This document shows, one piece after another, positions 14,301-23,480 of a stretch of 64,000 nt of DNA; the stretch's first letter is position 1, and each line of letters opens with the position of its first letter. Position numbers and translations under genes: made by a program. This DNA comes from Psettodes erumei (lineage: Eukaryota > Chordata > Actinopteri > Pleuronectiformes > Psettodidae), in NCBI GenBank assembly GCA_016785225.1, contig JAFBJZ010000422.1:2906001-2970000 (forward strand), in the 5' to 3' direction. The notes beneath the pieces are model-generated. The model was not told the origin of the DNA. It worked only from the letters and a program-made list of their open reading frames with translations, and ran no database searches.

Positions 14301-17300
14301 GTAAGAGTTGAATTGTATTAATTGTGTTGTCTGACCTTCTCCTCTGTGGAGACTGTGAGTTTGTCGCTGGAGATGAGGCTGCACGCCTGCTGCAGAGTAA
14401 GGCCCAGAAACTCCTCACCCTGTACCACCTCTGTGAAATGCTGCTCTGAGAGACAAAAACATGCTGCGTTACACACAATGCAATCAAATAGTTTTCCTAA
14501 TAAGCTCTGTGACATGCAAATCAATCAGTCCTCCAACATGAACAAGTTTAACAACATTATGTCTCAAACTCCTTGGACATGCAGCAGTTCAGCATTTTTC
14601 AGGTCTGGTGAAATTAACCATTACATTAAAGTACCACTGAACATCACTTCGCAAACACATACACACAGTGGCAAAGATGACTCAGGACGTGTGGTGCGAA
14701 CAGCGAGAAGCTTACCAGCGTATGCATGCGCCTGATTGAGAAGCTGTGTGCATGTGTGCAGGTCAGCAAAGGCTCTGATGCCCAGACAGTTGGTGGGGTG
14801 AAGCTGAGACTGCAGGAACTCGCAACAAACCTGACGAACATCCATCAGCTGGAGGAGACTCGCTGCTGGCAGCAGAACCTGCAAAGAGGGCGCAGACACA
14901 CACACGTCATGAAAACAGTCAATTTCAAAATACAACTGGAATTTTCTTGGTGGAAGAACTTGATCTTGGTCGTCTTACATAATCAAATATGCCACAAGGG
15001 TTTAAAAGTAAATTTAGTTACCACCCACAGCCACAGATTTGAAAAACATTTTGTGGCAGGAAGTCAGGTCGTCATTGACCCGAACAACCACGCTCCCTGA
15101 GAACAACTCATTACTTCAACGACCTTGACCTCATCCTTTGAGTGTGAGGCGCTACAATCCCCTCTGTTTTCCAGCTGCGCTCCAGCCACATGTTTTCTAG
15201 AAGAAGCATGAGACCAACTGGAGCTACGCTCATAGCAAGTGCCACACACAGGGAGACGGGACTGAGGGTGATACAAGCGACGCCACACTGGGCAGGGACT
15301 CCATTTGTTCTCAAAGCAGCCTTAAACTATGCTCAAGATGCTGGAAATGTTTCTTTGCGACTCTGCTCCATACTGACACCAATGATCACAAAATTTCCAC
15401 GTTTGTCAGATCTACCACATCCTAAAGGTGTGCTATGGGATTCAGCTGTAGTGAAAGGAGACGCCATTAAACACCAAACTCATTGTTGTATTAATGAGCT
15501 CAGGCTGAGATGGCTTTTGCTTTGTGACATGCTCCATTTTCATGCTGTAAAGCAACCATTAGTTAGTAGCAGTTCTGTTCTGTCCCAACAGCTGTAAAGA
15601 CTGGTTATGAGTTAGAGTGGCCTGTCTGTCAGCTAAAACCAGTCTTTTTTTTTTCTTTTTCTCACCATTCTGAGTAAAAACTCTAGAGAATGCTGTGTGT
15701 GAAAATCCCAGGAGATCAGCAGTTTCAGATAAACTCAAACCAGCCGTTCTGGCACCAATAATAATGCCACGGTCAAAACCACTGACATCACATTCTTCCC
15801 TGTTCTGATGGGATTGGCCGACTGGACAATTGCATGAAAAAGCAGGTGTACAGGTGTTCCTAATAAAGTGCTCAGTGGGTGTATGTTCTACAGCTAAAGC
15901 ACAAAGTTTAAACTGATGAAAAGTAAAAGAAATCTTCAACTGAATATGAGCCCCTAGTCAAAACATGCACGTCTCACATTTACACGACAGCCAATCAGGC
16001 AGGCACGCTGCTAACAGTGGGAGGATTTCCTGCCTCTCTCCATGCACACTTCCTGTGCTAATAATCAGAGGAAGTATCCAGCCTGCAGCCTGATCCTGGT
16101 GCATTTATTCCTCCCGGCAGCAGGGACGTGCGGTTACCAAGCGTTAATGCCACGGCGATAAACAAGCCCTCATTTGTGTGCTTTCACAGCAAAACTCACA
16201 AGCATTACCAGCTCTCACACTCTTTGAAGTAAACGTCTGCTCCTCAGGCAGGTTCGTTTTGGCCACTCTGAACTTTAACTGAAAAACCAAGGAATTAAAG
16301 CGATCAGGCCTTCGGGGAAAGTCTTGCCTCGTGACAAGCAAAAAGCACTGACATTTGTAAAAAAAAAAAAAAAAAATCATTAAAAAGAACGAAATGAAGA
16401 AATGAACGACACGACCAAACAGCAGCATTACCCTTTTCTACTCATTTTATCTTAGATGTACAGATTTATTTAAGTTATTTTTTATGACTTGTGCTCAAAC
16501 CAGTGAACAAAAAAAAAAGGTCTGGGTACAGAAAAAAACAGCGGCAAGATATTTCCTCCTCAACAACCGGGAAGTTTTGTAATTGTCTGACTAAGATCGT
16601 CTCTTGTAAAACTGGAGTTTAAAACAAGGTAAAAGCCAACATAACGGAAAATAGAGACATCAAGTAAAAACAGGAAGACATTCTTCACTTTTTCATTCCC
16701 TTGCTCCTCGCTCTGCCTTCTCATGAACACACATTCTCACCTGGACGTTGTCTTCAGTGACCTCAATCTCAGCAGTGTAGATGTAATCAACCAGTTTTCT
16801 TAGGGTCTGACCGTCCACCTCTCTGATCTCCACTTGATGGGCCTTGCTCTCACTCATATCACCTGCACGCAGAGAAACACACACACAGTTAAGCAGATAA
16901 CAGCGCATACACACCTACATCAGATATGATGCCAAGCAAATAGCAGTGTATGTCTACCTGTGAACATGGCACAGAAGTAGGGGCTACAGGATGCCAAGAC
17001 CACCCTGTGAGCTGGCACCTCAACACTGCCTGCAACCAGCTGGACATCACACAGCATCTTTTTACTGGAGGTAGAAGTGATGCAGAGAAAGACAGGAAGA
17101 AATCACATTTGTTATCTGCATTTATTCAATAGTCTGTGATAAACTTGTGTATAGATAAGTAAGCATACAGGACACAGGAAATTGGTGCATCCTTGAAAAC
17201 AAGAATGAGCAGGACAGTTGCCTGCAAATGTGCAATGTAAAGTGTTGGAGATTGTACTGCACAGACAACATGGACTTGTTCCAGCTGGGAGTTTCATGTT

Positions 17301-19720
17301 TCAGTGTCACGACCAGGCAAGACTGACATACCAACTTTAACCGGACTTGGTAACGCATCATGTGTTAACCTTTGCCCTTTCTGACGAGGACAAGAATTTT
17401 TCTTTTGCCCAGTCAAGATGCTCAGAGTCAAACGCAGCATCTTGCTTTGAGGCATCTTTGCCAGCAGACAGAGTGGGATCTCCTCGATCTCTTCCTAAAT
17501 GGATTTCTGCCCGTGGAACACTTTATTATTGGCACAAGAACAGACACTTACTTTTCAATTCTGAAGGACAGACACGAAAACCTGATATCGATGAAATGTC
17601 CCAGATAGCCGAGAGGTTTCTATCAACCTGAAGCTACTAATGAGGAATGAAAGGTCGATAGCCATCAACTGTTCTTTTTTTGTTTTGTTTTTGAGTTAAA
17701 GTTTTCTGTTTCAAAATTAATCAGTATCTCCTTAGGTAGAAGTAATTCACTGCTGCACTGACATTTGTCAGACACACCAGGTGAACTGTGCTGTCTTGTG
17801 TACATCATTTCTGTACAAAGCAGACTGCACCTCTTTGCTTGGCCAATGTGAAATACACTGTCAGCGAACGCACCTCCTCAGGTCGTTCATCAGCTGGAAA
17901 GCTTTCCTCATGTGCGTCTGGTTGAAGGTGTGCATCCCTCCATTCACTGTGTCCTCCTCCGAGTCCGTGGTGCCGTTTGGATGCGTCGAGGCCGGTGTGG
18001 CCACCAGACTGGTGAGACATGAGAGGCAGTGTCTGGATCATCGGAGATAGATGGTGACCCAACAGTTAAGAACAGACCAGTTCACCTTTTATTAAGTGAC
18101 GGTGGGAAAGTGACCCCATTATTTTTGCCCCATGTTATCTTACATGAAAATCATTCCAACGAGAGCCACACATTAACGTGCACATTTTTAATTTGAAATG
18201 AAGTGGACACTTATGTCAGATCAGTGCTCAGTATTGGCAGATAACCTGAGTTATCAGATTTAGCACCAGGGAAGAAAAAAAATGGACGAGTCCATCCCTG
18301 CCTATTTGACAAAGGATCTCTGTTGCATTGCAGGTAATTGTTTTCCACTATTCCTTGACCCACATCCTACAAACATATTCAAGATTCATGGGGATTTAAA
18401 AGATAAGGGTGCCATTGTTCATATTGTTTCTTATTGTGAACAAATCCCATGATCCCAATGATCCCAAGGCCAAAACCAACAATGTGTTAGTTGTCCTTCC
18501 AGCTGGACACAGTAGTTTTTAGCAAACATTACTTAAAAAGGAGAAAATAGTGCATCTGTTAGGGGCTATTTTCAGCCGTGGATTAATTCTCATTTGGTAC
18601 ACTACCAAGTACATAGCTAGTTTATCAACAGAAAATTAATCTGTAACAACTTTAATAGCTGATTAACCAACTTGTGTAATTTGCCTCCTGCCTCTCAAAT
18701 GCAAATGTGTCTGGTTTCCAAATACACATACACAAATATGCAAAGAAGGGAGGAAAAACAAAAATATTTCCTGTTCATCTTAGTGTTTTACAAAGCAGCC
18801 TGACCACACAGGAAAAGAAAAAAAACCCTAAATCTACCACAGAACAACACGAAATCTAAGTTTCAATTCGATACTTCAACCAAACCTGCTCTGCTCCGAC
18901 CTGAGAGCAGGTGGCAGGAGGAGAACAGAGAAGAGAAAACATGGCAAACTCACGGAACTGAGCTGAGGGGACATTTGCATGGTTTAATGTTTTGGGGTTG
19001 TTGGGTTTTTTTTACAGTGTTTGCTTGAAAATTCCCGACTGTGTCCACCGTGCATGTACTGCACTGTAAGTTATCTGGACTCTCGTAATGACCCATCCTC
19101 TGACCACAAACACAGTTTGAACAAATAATGATGCAGCACTTACAAGCCATGGGAATGTCGTGTCGAGCCAGTAAACAACAACGGGAGTCGGTGAACTAAA
19201 TACTAGTGAACAGATCGGAGAGAGTTTGTCTCCTTGTGTCCAAAAGTCCAAAGGTGTGAGGCAGGAAATTGTGTTTGTTTTGAGTTTGCTGTGCCGCAAG
19301 TTGTCAGGCAGGCTAGCTCTTAGCTTTGCTAAAGATTTAACTATCATAAGCTTAAATTAGCTGCCGTTAACTTCCAAAAAATCACCGGTCATACCGTGGC
19401 CGTGACCACTTTTGGAAGCCGGAATACTTTCAGTTCACTGTCTATAAGTAACGACTTGATGGCAGTTCCCAAATGTGAACTTGGAGTTTGGTTTTGAGCA
19501 GCAAACGATGGTAGCTAACTTACCGAAGCTAACTAGTGAACGAGGCTAGCTTGAGTTCGTCTGCTGTGAAAGTGCTCTTTTTGACTGTCCTTGTTAGATT
19601 TACGGTCAATAGATCGCGTGGCCTAAATGTCACCCAACAGACGCAAAAGCAGCGAGAATCCCAGATTTACCAAATAATCTCTACCGCTCAGCCAACTCAC
19701 CCCAACAACACACCGTCCAT
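8371..19720 (-). CDS. klhl3: Kelch-like protein 3, CUL3 ubiquitin-ligase adaptor (15 coding exons)
   Basis: KLHL3 is a BTB-BACK-Kelch adaptor that brings WNK kinases to CUL3-RBX1 for ubiquitination and so controls distal-nephron salt transport (family knowledge). Joined minus-strand exons: 19720-19701, 18008-17874, 17064-16958, 16862-16741, 14878-14716, 14445-14336, 12490-12374, 12221-12072, 11939-11822, 11272-11075, 10143-10042, 9938-9810, 9065-8925, 8658-8515, 8399-8371. The sum is 1785 nt, 594 aa (human 587). All junctions are in frame with GT/AG. BTB is about residues 45-150, BACK about 155-260, and six Kelch blades about 309-594. The RRSS site (human Ser433) is at 437-440, and the MNMCRRNAG loop (human Arg528) has Arg at 535. 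It is closer to KLHL3 than KLHL2 in the BACK-Kelch linker and many blade residues, and adjacency to hnrnpa0 supports this. Only the first coding exon is uncertain. Confidence 0.95.
8515..8658 (-). CDS. klhl3: klhl3 coding exon 14
   Basis: Residues 538-586, a Kelch blade with LLYVIGGDDGSCNL and NGRSYAG. Donor GTATGT, acceptor CTCAAG (unusual AAG). Confidence 0.93.
8925..9065 (-). CDS. klhl3: klhl3 coding exon 13
   Basis: Residues 491-538, a Kelch blade with GGHDGPLVRKSVEVYDP and MNMCRRNAG. The second Arg (535) corresponds to human Arg528, a mutation hot spot in familial hyperkalaemic hypertension. Donor GTCAGA. Confidence 0.94.
9810..9938 (-). CDS. klhl3: klhl3 coding exon 12
   Basis: Residues 448-491, blade GKLYAVGGYDGASRQ to STRRSGAG. 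The donor GTACACACACAC merges with a short CA run. Confidence 0.94.
10042..10143 (-). CDS. klhl3: klhl3 coding exon 11
   Basis: Residues 414-448, containing VEAYSYKTNEW and NTRRSSVGVGV. The second Ser of RRSS aligns with human Ser433, whose phosphorylation blocks WNK binding. Donor GTAAGA. Confidence 0.94.
11075..11272 (-). CDS. klhl3: klhl3 coding exon 10
   Basis: Residues 348-414, one and a half Kelch blades (MAGHVYAVGGFNSSL, MQERRSTLGAAVL). The donor is GTAC followed directly by a (CA)n tract. Confidence 0.94.
   Translation of the reverse strand, partial: VLFPWRATCTQSGGSTVRCGNGRWTCTTEPETSGVRWRVCRRDAAHWELLCWGIYCTRWGASMEA
11822..11939 (-). CDS. klhl3: klhl3 coding exon 9
   Basis: Residues 309-348, first Kelch blade (VMIVVGGQAPKAI, LPSRRCRAG). 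The acceptor is preceded by a GT-rich microsatellite and GCGCGCAG. Donor GTCAAT. Confidence 0.93.
12072..12221 (-). CDS. klhl3: klhl3 coding exon 8
   Basis: Residues 259-308, end of BACK and the linker (EEEALIKNNNTCKDFL, RTRPRTPISIPK). The linker matches KLHL3 better than KLHL2. Donor GTGAGT. Confidence 0.95.
12374..12490 (-). CDS. klhl3: klhl3 coding exon 7
   Basis: Residues 220-258 in BACK (VFEAMIAWIKHDK, KLMEHVRLPLL). It lies only partly in long open frames but both splice sites are canonical. Confidence 0.94.
12491..14335 (-). other. klhl3: klhl3 intron 6
   Basis: AT-rich, with an (AT)n run near 12850. The open frames here (for example 13145-13564 on the minus strand) have no recognisable domain. 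Confidence 0.7.
14336..14445 (-). CDS. klhl3: klhl3 coding exon 6
   Basis: Residues 183-219 in BACK (QHFTEV, GEEFLGLTL, CSLISSDKLTVSTEEK). Donor GTCAGA. Confidence 0.94.
14716..14878 (-). CDS. klhl3: klhl3 coding exon 5
   Basis: Residues 129-183, end of BTB and start of BACK (LLPAASLLQLMDVRQ, LHPTNCLGIRAFADLHTC). This part of BTB and the following 3-box helices form the CUL3 contact in the family. Donor GTAAGC. Confidence 0.95.
15590..15890 (-). mobile_element. Tc1/mariner-like remnant in klhl3 intron 4
   Basis: The minus strand encodes FDRGIIIGARTAGLSLSETA then LLGFSHTAFSRVFTQN, which resembles the N-terminal paired-type helix-turn-helix of Tc1-like transposases. An A-run (KKKKK) follows. 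The right edge AGGTGTTCCTAATAAAGTG is a familiar terminus of a repeat common in fish. No DDE catalytic domain remains. A dead fragment. Confidence 0.65.
16741..16862 (-). CDS. klhl3: klhl3 coding exon 4
   Basis: Residues 88-128 in BTB (GDMSESKAHQVEI, LVDYIYTAEIEVTEDNVQ). Donor GTGAGA. Confidence 0.94.
16958..17064 (-). CDS. klhl3: klhl3 coding exon 3
   Basis: Residues 52-88 in BTB (LCDVQLVAGSVEV, AHRVVLASCSPYFCAMFTG). The acceptor CTACCTCCAG before TAAAAAG is chosen because it restores RSKK and keeps frame. Too short for the usual ORF cutoff. Confidence 0.93.
17874..18008 (-). CDS. klhl3: klhl3 coding exon 2
   Basis: Residues 7-52. The start is poorly conserved (a Ser/Thr-rich stretch ending TDSEEDTVNGGM), followed by THMRKAFQLMNDLRS, matching the KLHL3 pre-BTB helix. 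Frame is fixed by exon 3. Acceptor CTCACCAG, donor GTGCGT. If exon 1 is wrong, translation could begin at the Met in GGM. Confidence 0.85.
18009..19700 (-). other. klhl3: klhl3 intron 1
   Basis: No recognised repeat. A 66-codon frame (18950-19150) ends at a GTGAGT donor in the right phase for exon 2, but its sequence is unlike any KLHL N terminus. I preferred 19701-19720 as exon 1. Confidence 0.5.
19701..19720 (-). CDS. klhl3: klhl3 coding exon 1 (candidate)
   Basis: ATGGACGGTGTGTTGTTGGG then donor GTGAGT, with purines at -3 and +4. It ends with two bases of a codon, exactly the phase exon 2 needs, giving MDGVLLG as N terminus. It sits where a promoter-proximal exon is expected. Not conserved with human, so this is an inference from phase, donor and Kozak context only. 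Confidence 0.5.
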
Positions 19721-19910
19721 CCTTACGGAGCCAGAGAGCACCGCAGGCATGAGTGCTGCTCAGAGATCCTGTATCACCGGGAGGAATCACTCTGTAGCTT
19801 AAAAAAAGGCACCGCCATACGTCGCTCACTACGCTATGACTGACCTGCTGCAGGAAAGCAAAACAAATCAAACGGAAACAACTCCGGATTAACTACCCTC
19901 ACGTCACTCC
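19721..19910 (-). promoter_or_regulatory. klhl3: klhl3 5' UTR and promoter region
   Basis: Locally CpG-richer than its surroundings, without a TATA box at the expected place. A TGACGTGA-type CRE-like element (plus strand CTCACGTCACT) lies near 19898. Position relative to candidate exon 1 is the main support. Confidence 0.4.
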
Positions 19911-20436
19911 ATCTAATGGGGGTTTCTTAATATACGTTCTTTCATTCGCCATTTCTTTAACCATTATCTGATCTTTCGTGGACTGTGCGTCTCATTTTCA
20001 AAATATTTTCATAGTGTATATTTAGTCATCTTGTATTGATGATTTATAAACAGCCTATTTGCATTTTTTTGTTTCAGAGGTCCCACAGGTCACTTACTGA
20101 CTGTTTAAGTAAAATATATATAATTTGTAACTGTTTTTTAAATGAAGCCTCAGCAGTACTTTATAGAATTTTATGATACTTTTTTAACTCACCTATTTAT
20201 GGGTCATTTCATACTGGCTTGTCTCCCTTTGGCGCAGTACATCATCTTAATGCCTTTTTAGATCTTACTGTATGTATAACACACTAAATTACCTTTTCTC
20301 TTGTTTATATTCATCTTCTAATAGTCACTACATGCCAGGGTGCCTGCTGATTAGCACAAAAACAATCAAGTCATGTAAGTTTACTCATAAAAACCAGCTG
20401 TCCTAACACAGTGTATTTCTAACTTTTCTAACTAAC

Positions 20437-20980
20437 TGTATTTCTAACTCTAACGGACAGAGACAGGAGCAGGATCAATAGACTGATCAGGAGAGCAAGC
20501 TCTGTCCTGGACTGTACCCTGGACTCTGTAGAGGATGTGGGGGAGAGAAGGATGTTAGCTAAGCTGACATCCATAATGGATAACACCTCTCACCCCCTAC
20601 ATGACACGGTGGGGTCCCTGAGCAGCTCCTTCAGCAGCAGACTGTTACACCCACGGTGTAAGAAGGAGAGGTTCCGCAGGTCCTTCATCCCAACCGCTGT
20701 CAGGCTCTACAACACATCCACTACCTGAAATCTGTTGTTGGAACTGTGGTCACATCACCATACTCGTCATATAATATATCAGTCCATAATTTTTTCTTTT
20801 TCTTTTTTACAATTGTTGTACAATTGACTTCTTGTTTCTCCTGTCAGCAACGCTGACAACTCTGTAAATTATGCTCACTTTGTCTTTCTTTCTTTTGTTT
20901 CTTTTCACCTTTCCTCTGCTGCTGTAACATGTATATTTCCCCATTGTGGGATTAATAAAGCTAATCTAATCTAATCTAAC
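20437..20980 (+). mobile_element. 5'-truncated non-LTR retrotransposon (L2/CR1-like) 3' end
   Basis: The plus frame ending at 20728 encodes the C-terminal tail typical of fish LINE ORF2 proteins: RINRLIRRASSVLD, SHPLHDTVGSL, RFRRSFIPTAVRLYN. It is followed by a 3' UTR ending CCCCATTGTGGGATTAATAA and a short TCTAA repeat tail (20961-20980). Reverse transcriptase and endonuclease domains are absent, the usual 5' truncation. Confidence 0.8.
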
Positions 20981-21690
20981 AAATATTTGGACCAGTTTGA
21001 TTCATAGTCTGCCACTACACATCCCAGCAATTTCAAATAAACACACTATTAAAAGAATAATGATGCATGATGATACCAAGGGAGTCATTGAGTTTTTTTT
21101 AAGTTTTCTTTAAGCAAACGCTAGACCCTTTCAAGAAAATTGTGTATTTAACAACCACCTGGCTGCATGTGTGTGGGTTAATGAATGTAGACATAACTCA
21201 ATTTTCTATTGAAACAAAACTGTTGTCATGGTAGAATTGAAAAACCCCACCATAACCAAAAGTAGTTCACAATATGCAACAATTTTAATTTTGCAGAACA
21301 TTGATGTATTCCCTGAAGTATAAAAAAAAGCTAATGAAATTGGACTTCAGTTCCCAAAATTGAGTATTTGATCACTGTATTGAAGATTTACATATTAATT
21401 TTCAAGAAACTGCAAACACAGGATGAAAAAGTTGTGCTGTAGGTGATAAACGTGCTCAGCTCTTTCGACCTCCAAAGTGTTAGCCCTGGCAGTATAAAAT
21501 GGCCGATGAACATGAAATGCAGTAATTTGTAGGAAGCACTACCTCCTGGTGGTAGCTTTAGGAACTCAGTTCACAAGACCACAAAACGCAGAGGAGGCAG
21601 TTTGTCCAAGATGAAAAGCCGCAAACCGCAGCGACCCCAATGCACTAGTGAAATGTAACCCAAACAATGTGAATCAAGACCGCGAGATTT
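20981..21690. other. intergenic DNA between the klhl3 promoter and hnrnpa0 3' end
   Basis: No gene seen. TACCTCCTGGTGGTAGC near 21540 partly resembles a CTCF core. Confidence 0.4.
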
Positions 21691-21715
21691 GATAGATTTT
21701 CAAAACATTAAAAAC

Positions 21716-21721
21716 TTTAAT
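21716..21721 (-). terminator. hnrnpa0: candidate poly(A) signal of the proximal hnrnpa0
   Basis: ATTAAA on the minus strand, about 660 bp beyond the stop codon of the 22385-23278 gene. A variant hexamer, so tentative. Confidence 0.3.
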
Positions 21722-22384
21722 AAAAGCAGAATACAACATAGGGGCAAACTGAACACATGATTTCAAAGTTTTAATCTTAACAAAAGAGCCTGTGGACCTA
21801 ATGGGACGGGAGAAGTGGGAAAAAAAGTAATTTACAGTCAACAAAACAGTCCGTGACATTTCTCAGAAAAAATACTTTGTCACGAAAATGTTTCAGATCA
21901 AGAAACTCAAGCTATCGAGTCCCATGCTGCCTGACACTGCCACCAACTTCACTTAAAACCCTGAGTTCATGATGCAAAAACAACTGACACATATGGCTGG
22001 TTTGCAAGACAAACAAACTTTGAGTTGAGAAGCAGGGACTGACATTGATTACGGCTTTACAAACGGTTCAAAACAAGTCTTTCCCCAAACATAACAAAAG
22101 TACAATTCAATAATTCACAATTCTTAGTAGTAAAGTCCATAATGTGTGGAATAGGAGGACAGATGGGGTCCGGGTAGAGGTGGGGGTGGGGGAGGGGGGC
22201 AGGACCCAGAGGGCAGTCTCATTCATTGCGTTTGGGTGATGGGCACTGCCTCCCTAAATTGAACAACAAAGACTCCCCACCCCCACCGGGGCTTGTGTCA
22301 TGAGTGTGTACGTGTGTGTGTGTAAATTCAAGTCCGTTGTAATCAGAAATTTCCCCATGAACATCTCAAAACTGGAGGAAACGA

Positions 22385-23278
22385 CTAATAGCCGCCGCCA
22401 AATCCTCCACCTCTGCCGTAGCCCCCGCCACCGCCGCCGCCTCTGTTGTAAGGAGCCCCGCTCCTGTAGGAATAGTTGCCCCCCTTCATTGCACCATAAT
22501 TCGAGTGCTGCTGTCCGTAGCCGTCCCCAAAGTCACCATTACTGTACCCACCCCCCATCTGGTTGTCGTATTCTTCATAGCCCCCGTAGCCCCCGTAGCC
22601 TCCACCGCCGTTATAACCCCCGCCATAACCGTAGCCACCTCCGTAATTGCCGCCGTAGCCACCTCCGTAGCCGCCGCCTCCTCTTCCGCCGCCATAGTTT
22701 TGCATCCCTCGCCCTCGCCCCCTTCCTCCTCGGCCGCCGGTGGACATCTCCTGCTTGGTCAGGGCTTTCTTCACCTCTACCTTGTTCCCGTTGATGGTGT
22801 GGTACTTTGTCAGCACGGCTTTGGTGGCGGAGTCGGTGTCCTCAAAGAAGACAAAGCCGAAGCCTCTCTTCCTGCCGGTCTGCTTGTCAGAGATGATCTC
22901 GGCCTTCTCCACCACGCCGAACTGAGAGAAGTACTCGGTCAGGTTGTCTGGCTCAATGTGGTCTTTCACGCCGCCGACAAATATTTTCTTGACGTTGGCG
23001 AGGATGTCCGGGTTGTTCGCGTCCTCTCGAGCTATGGCCCTTTTCAGTTCCACGTTGTTGCCTTCGACGACATGTGGCTTAGCCGCCATTGCTGCGTCGG
23101 CCTCCCCCGGTGTTGAGTAGGTGATAAAGCCGAAACAGCGGGACCGTCCGAGTTGCTGGTTCATGACCACGACGCAGTCGCTGAGCGTCCCGTACTGCTC
23201 GAAATACTTGCGGAGGCCATCTTCTGTGGTCTCCACATTCAGGCCTCCCACAAAGAGCTTGCAAAGTTTGGCCGTCAT
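22385..23278 (-). CDS. hnrnpa0: heterogeneous nuclear ribonucleoprotein A0, copy 1
   Basis: An hnRNP A/B-family RNA-binding protein that binds AU-rich 3' UTR elements and affects mRNA stability and splicing (family knowledge). Single uninterrupted 297-codon frame, as expected since human HNRNPA0 has an intronless coding region. RRM1: RNP2 KLFVGG at 7-12, RNP1 RCFGFITY at 47-54. RRM2: KIFVGGV at 98-104, RNP1 RGFGFVFF at 138-145. From about 182 to the end it is Gly/Tyr-rich with RGG and GGYGG repeats; near 255-275 a YGAMKGGNY...PY segment resembles the M9-type PY nuclear localisation signal. Position 83 is Ala where human has Ser84. The high-GC antisense open frame (22505-23116) is a shadow. 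It is tandem to a second copy 5 kb upstream, and divergence in both RRMs indicates an old duplication. Confidence 0.95.
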   Translation of the reverse strand: MTAKLCKLFVGGLNVETTEDGLRKYFEQYGTLSDCVVVMNQQLGRSRCFGFITYSTPGEADAAMAAKPHVVEGNNVELKRAIAREDANNPDILANVKKIFVGGVKDHIEPDNLTEYFSQFGVVEKAEIISDKQTGRKRGFGFVFFEDTDSATKAVLTKYHTINGNKVEVKKALTKQEMSTGGRGGRGRGRGMQNYGGGRGGGGYGGGYGGNYGGGYGYGGGYNGGGGYGGYGGYEEYDNQMGGGYSNGDFGDGYGQQHSNYGAMKGGNYSYRSGAPYNRGGGGGGGYGRGGGFGGGY

Positions 23279-23480
23279 GATTGAATTGCTCCTGGGGAAG
23301 GTATGCTGAGACGGTCCCTCTTCTTCTTCAATGGACGACGTCAGGGCGGGCCGTTTGACTCACTCGCTATCCTAAGGCGTACACGTCGCTGATTGGCCGT
23401 CTTGAAAAAATCACCACCCACATTGGCTAGTGAGCGACTCACGTGACTGCCGCCTTCAAGTTCTGTCGGAAATCTTAAGT
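23279..23480 (-). promoter_or_regulatory. hnrnpa0: TATA-less promoter of hnrnpa0 copy 1
   Basis: Reading toward the gene: an E-box CACGTGA (about 23441), two CCAAT boxes (ATTGG on the plus strand near 23392 and 23423) and a GC box (GGGCGGG near 23344). This layout is typical of housekeeping promoters. No TATA box seen. Confidence 0.6.

Noticed and set aside
18950..19150. 66-codon minus-strand frame ending at a GTGAGT donor in phase with klhl3 exon 2
   Set aside because: Cys-rich sequence unlike any KLHL N terminus, and the frame crosses a homopolymer run. The 19701-19720 exon is simpler and better placed.
8371..19720. klhl2 as the identity of the Kelch gene
   Set aside because: Kelch blades are very similar in both, but the BACK-Kelch linker (ending RTRPRTPISIPK), MIVVGGQAPKAI and linkage to hnrnpa0 favour klhl3.
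22300..23116. Long plus-strand open frames over the hnrnpa0 copy 1 region (164 and 203 codons)
   Set aside because: Antisense shadows of a GC-rich, Gly-rich coding region; no domain.
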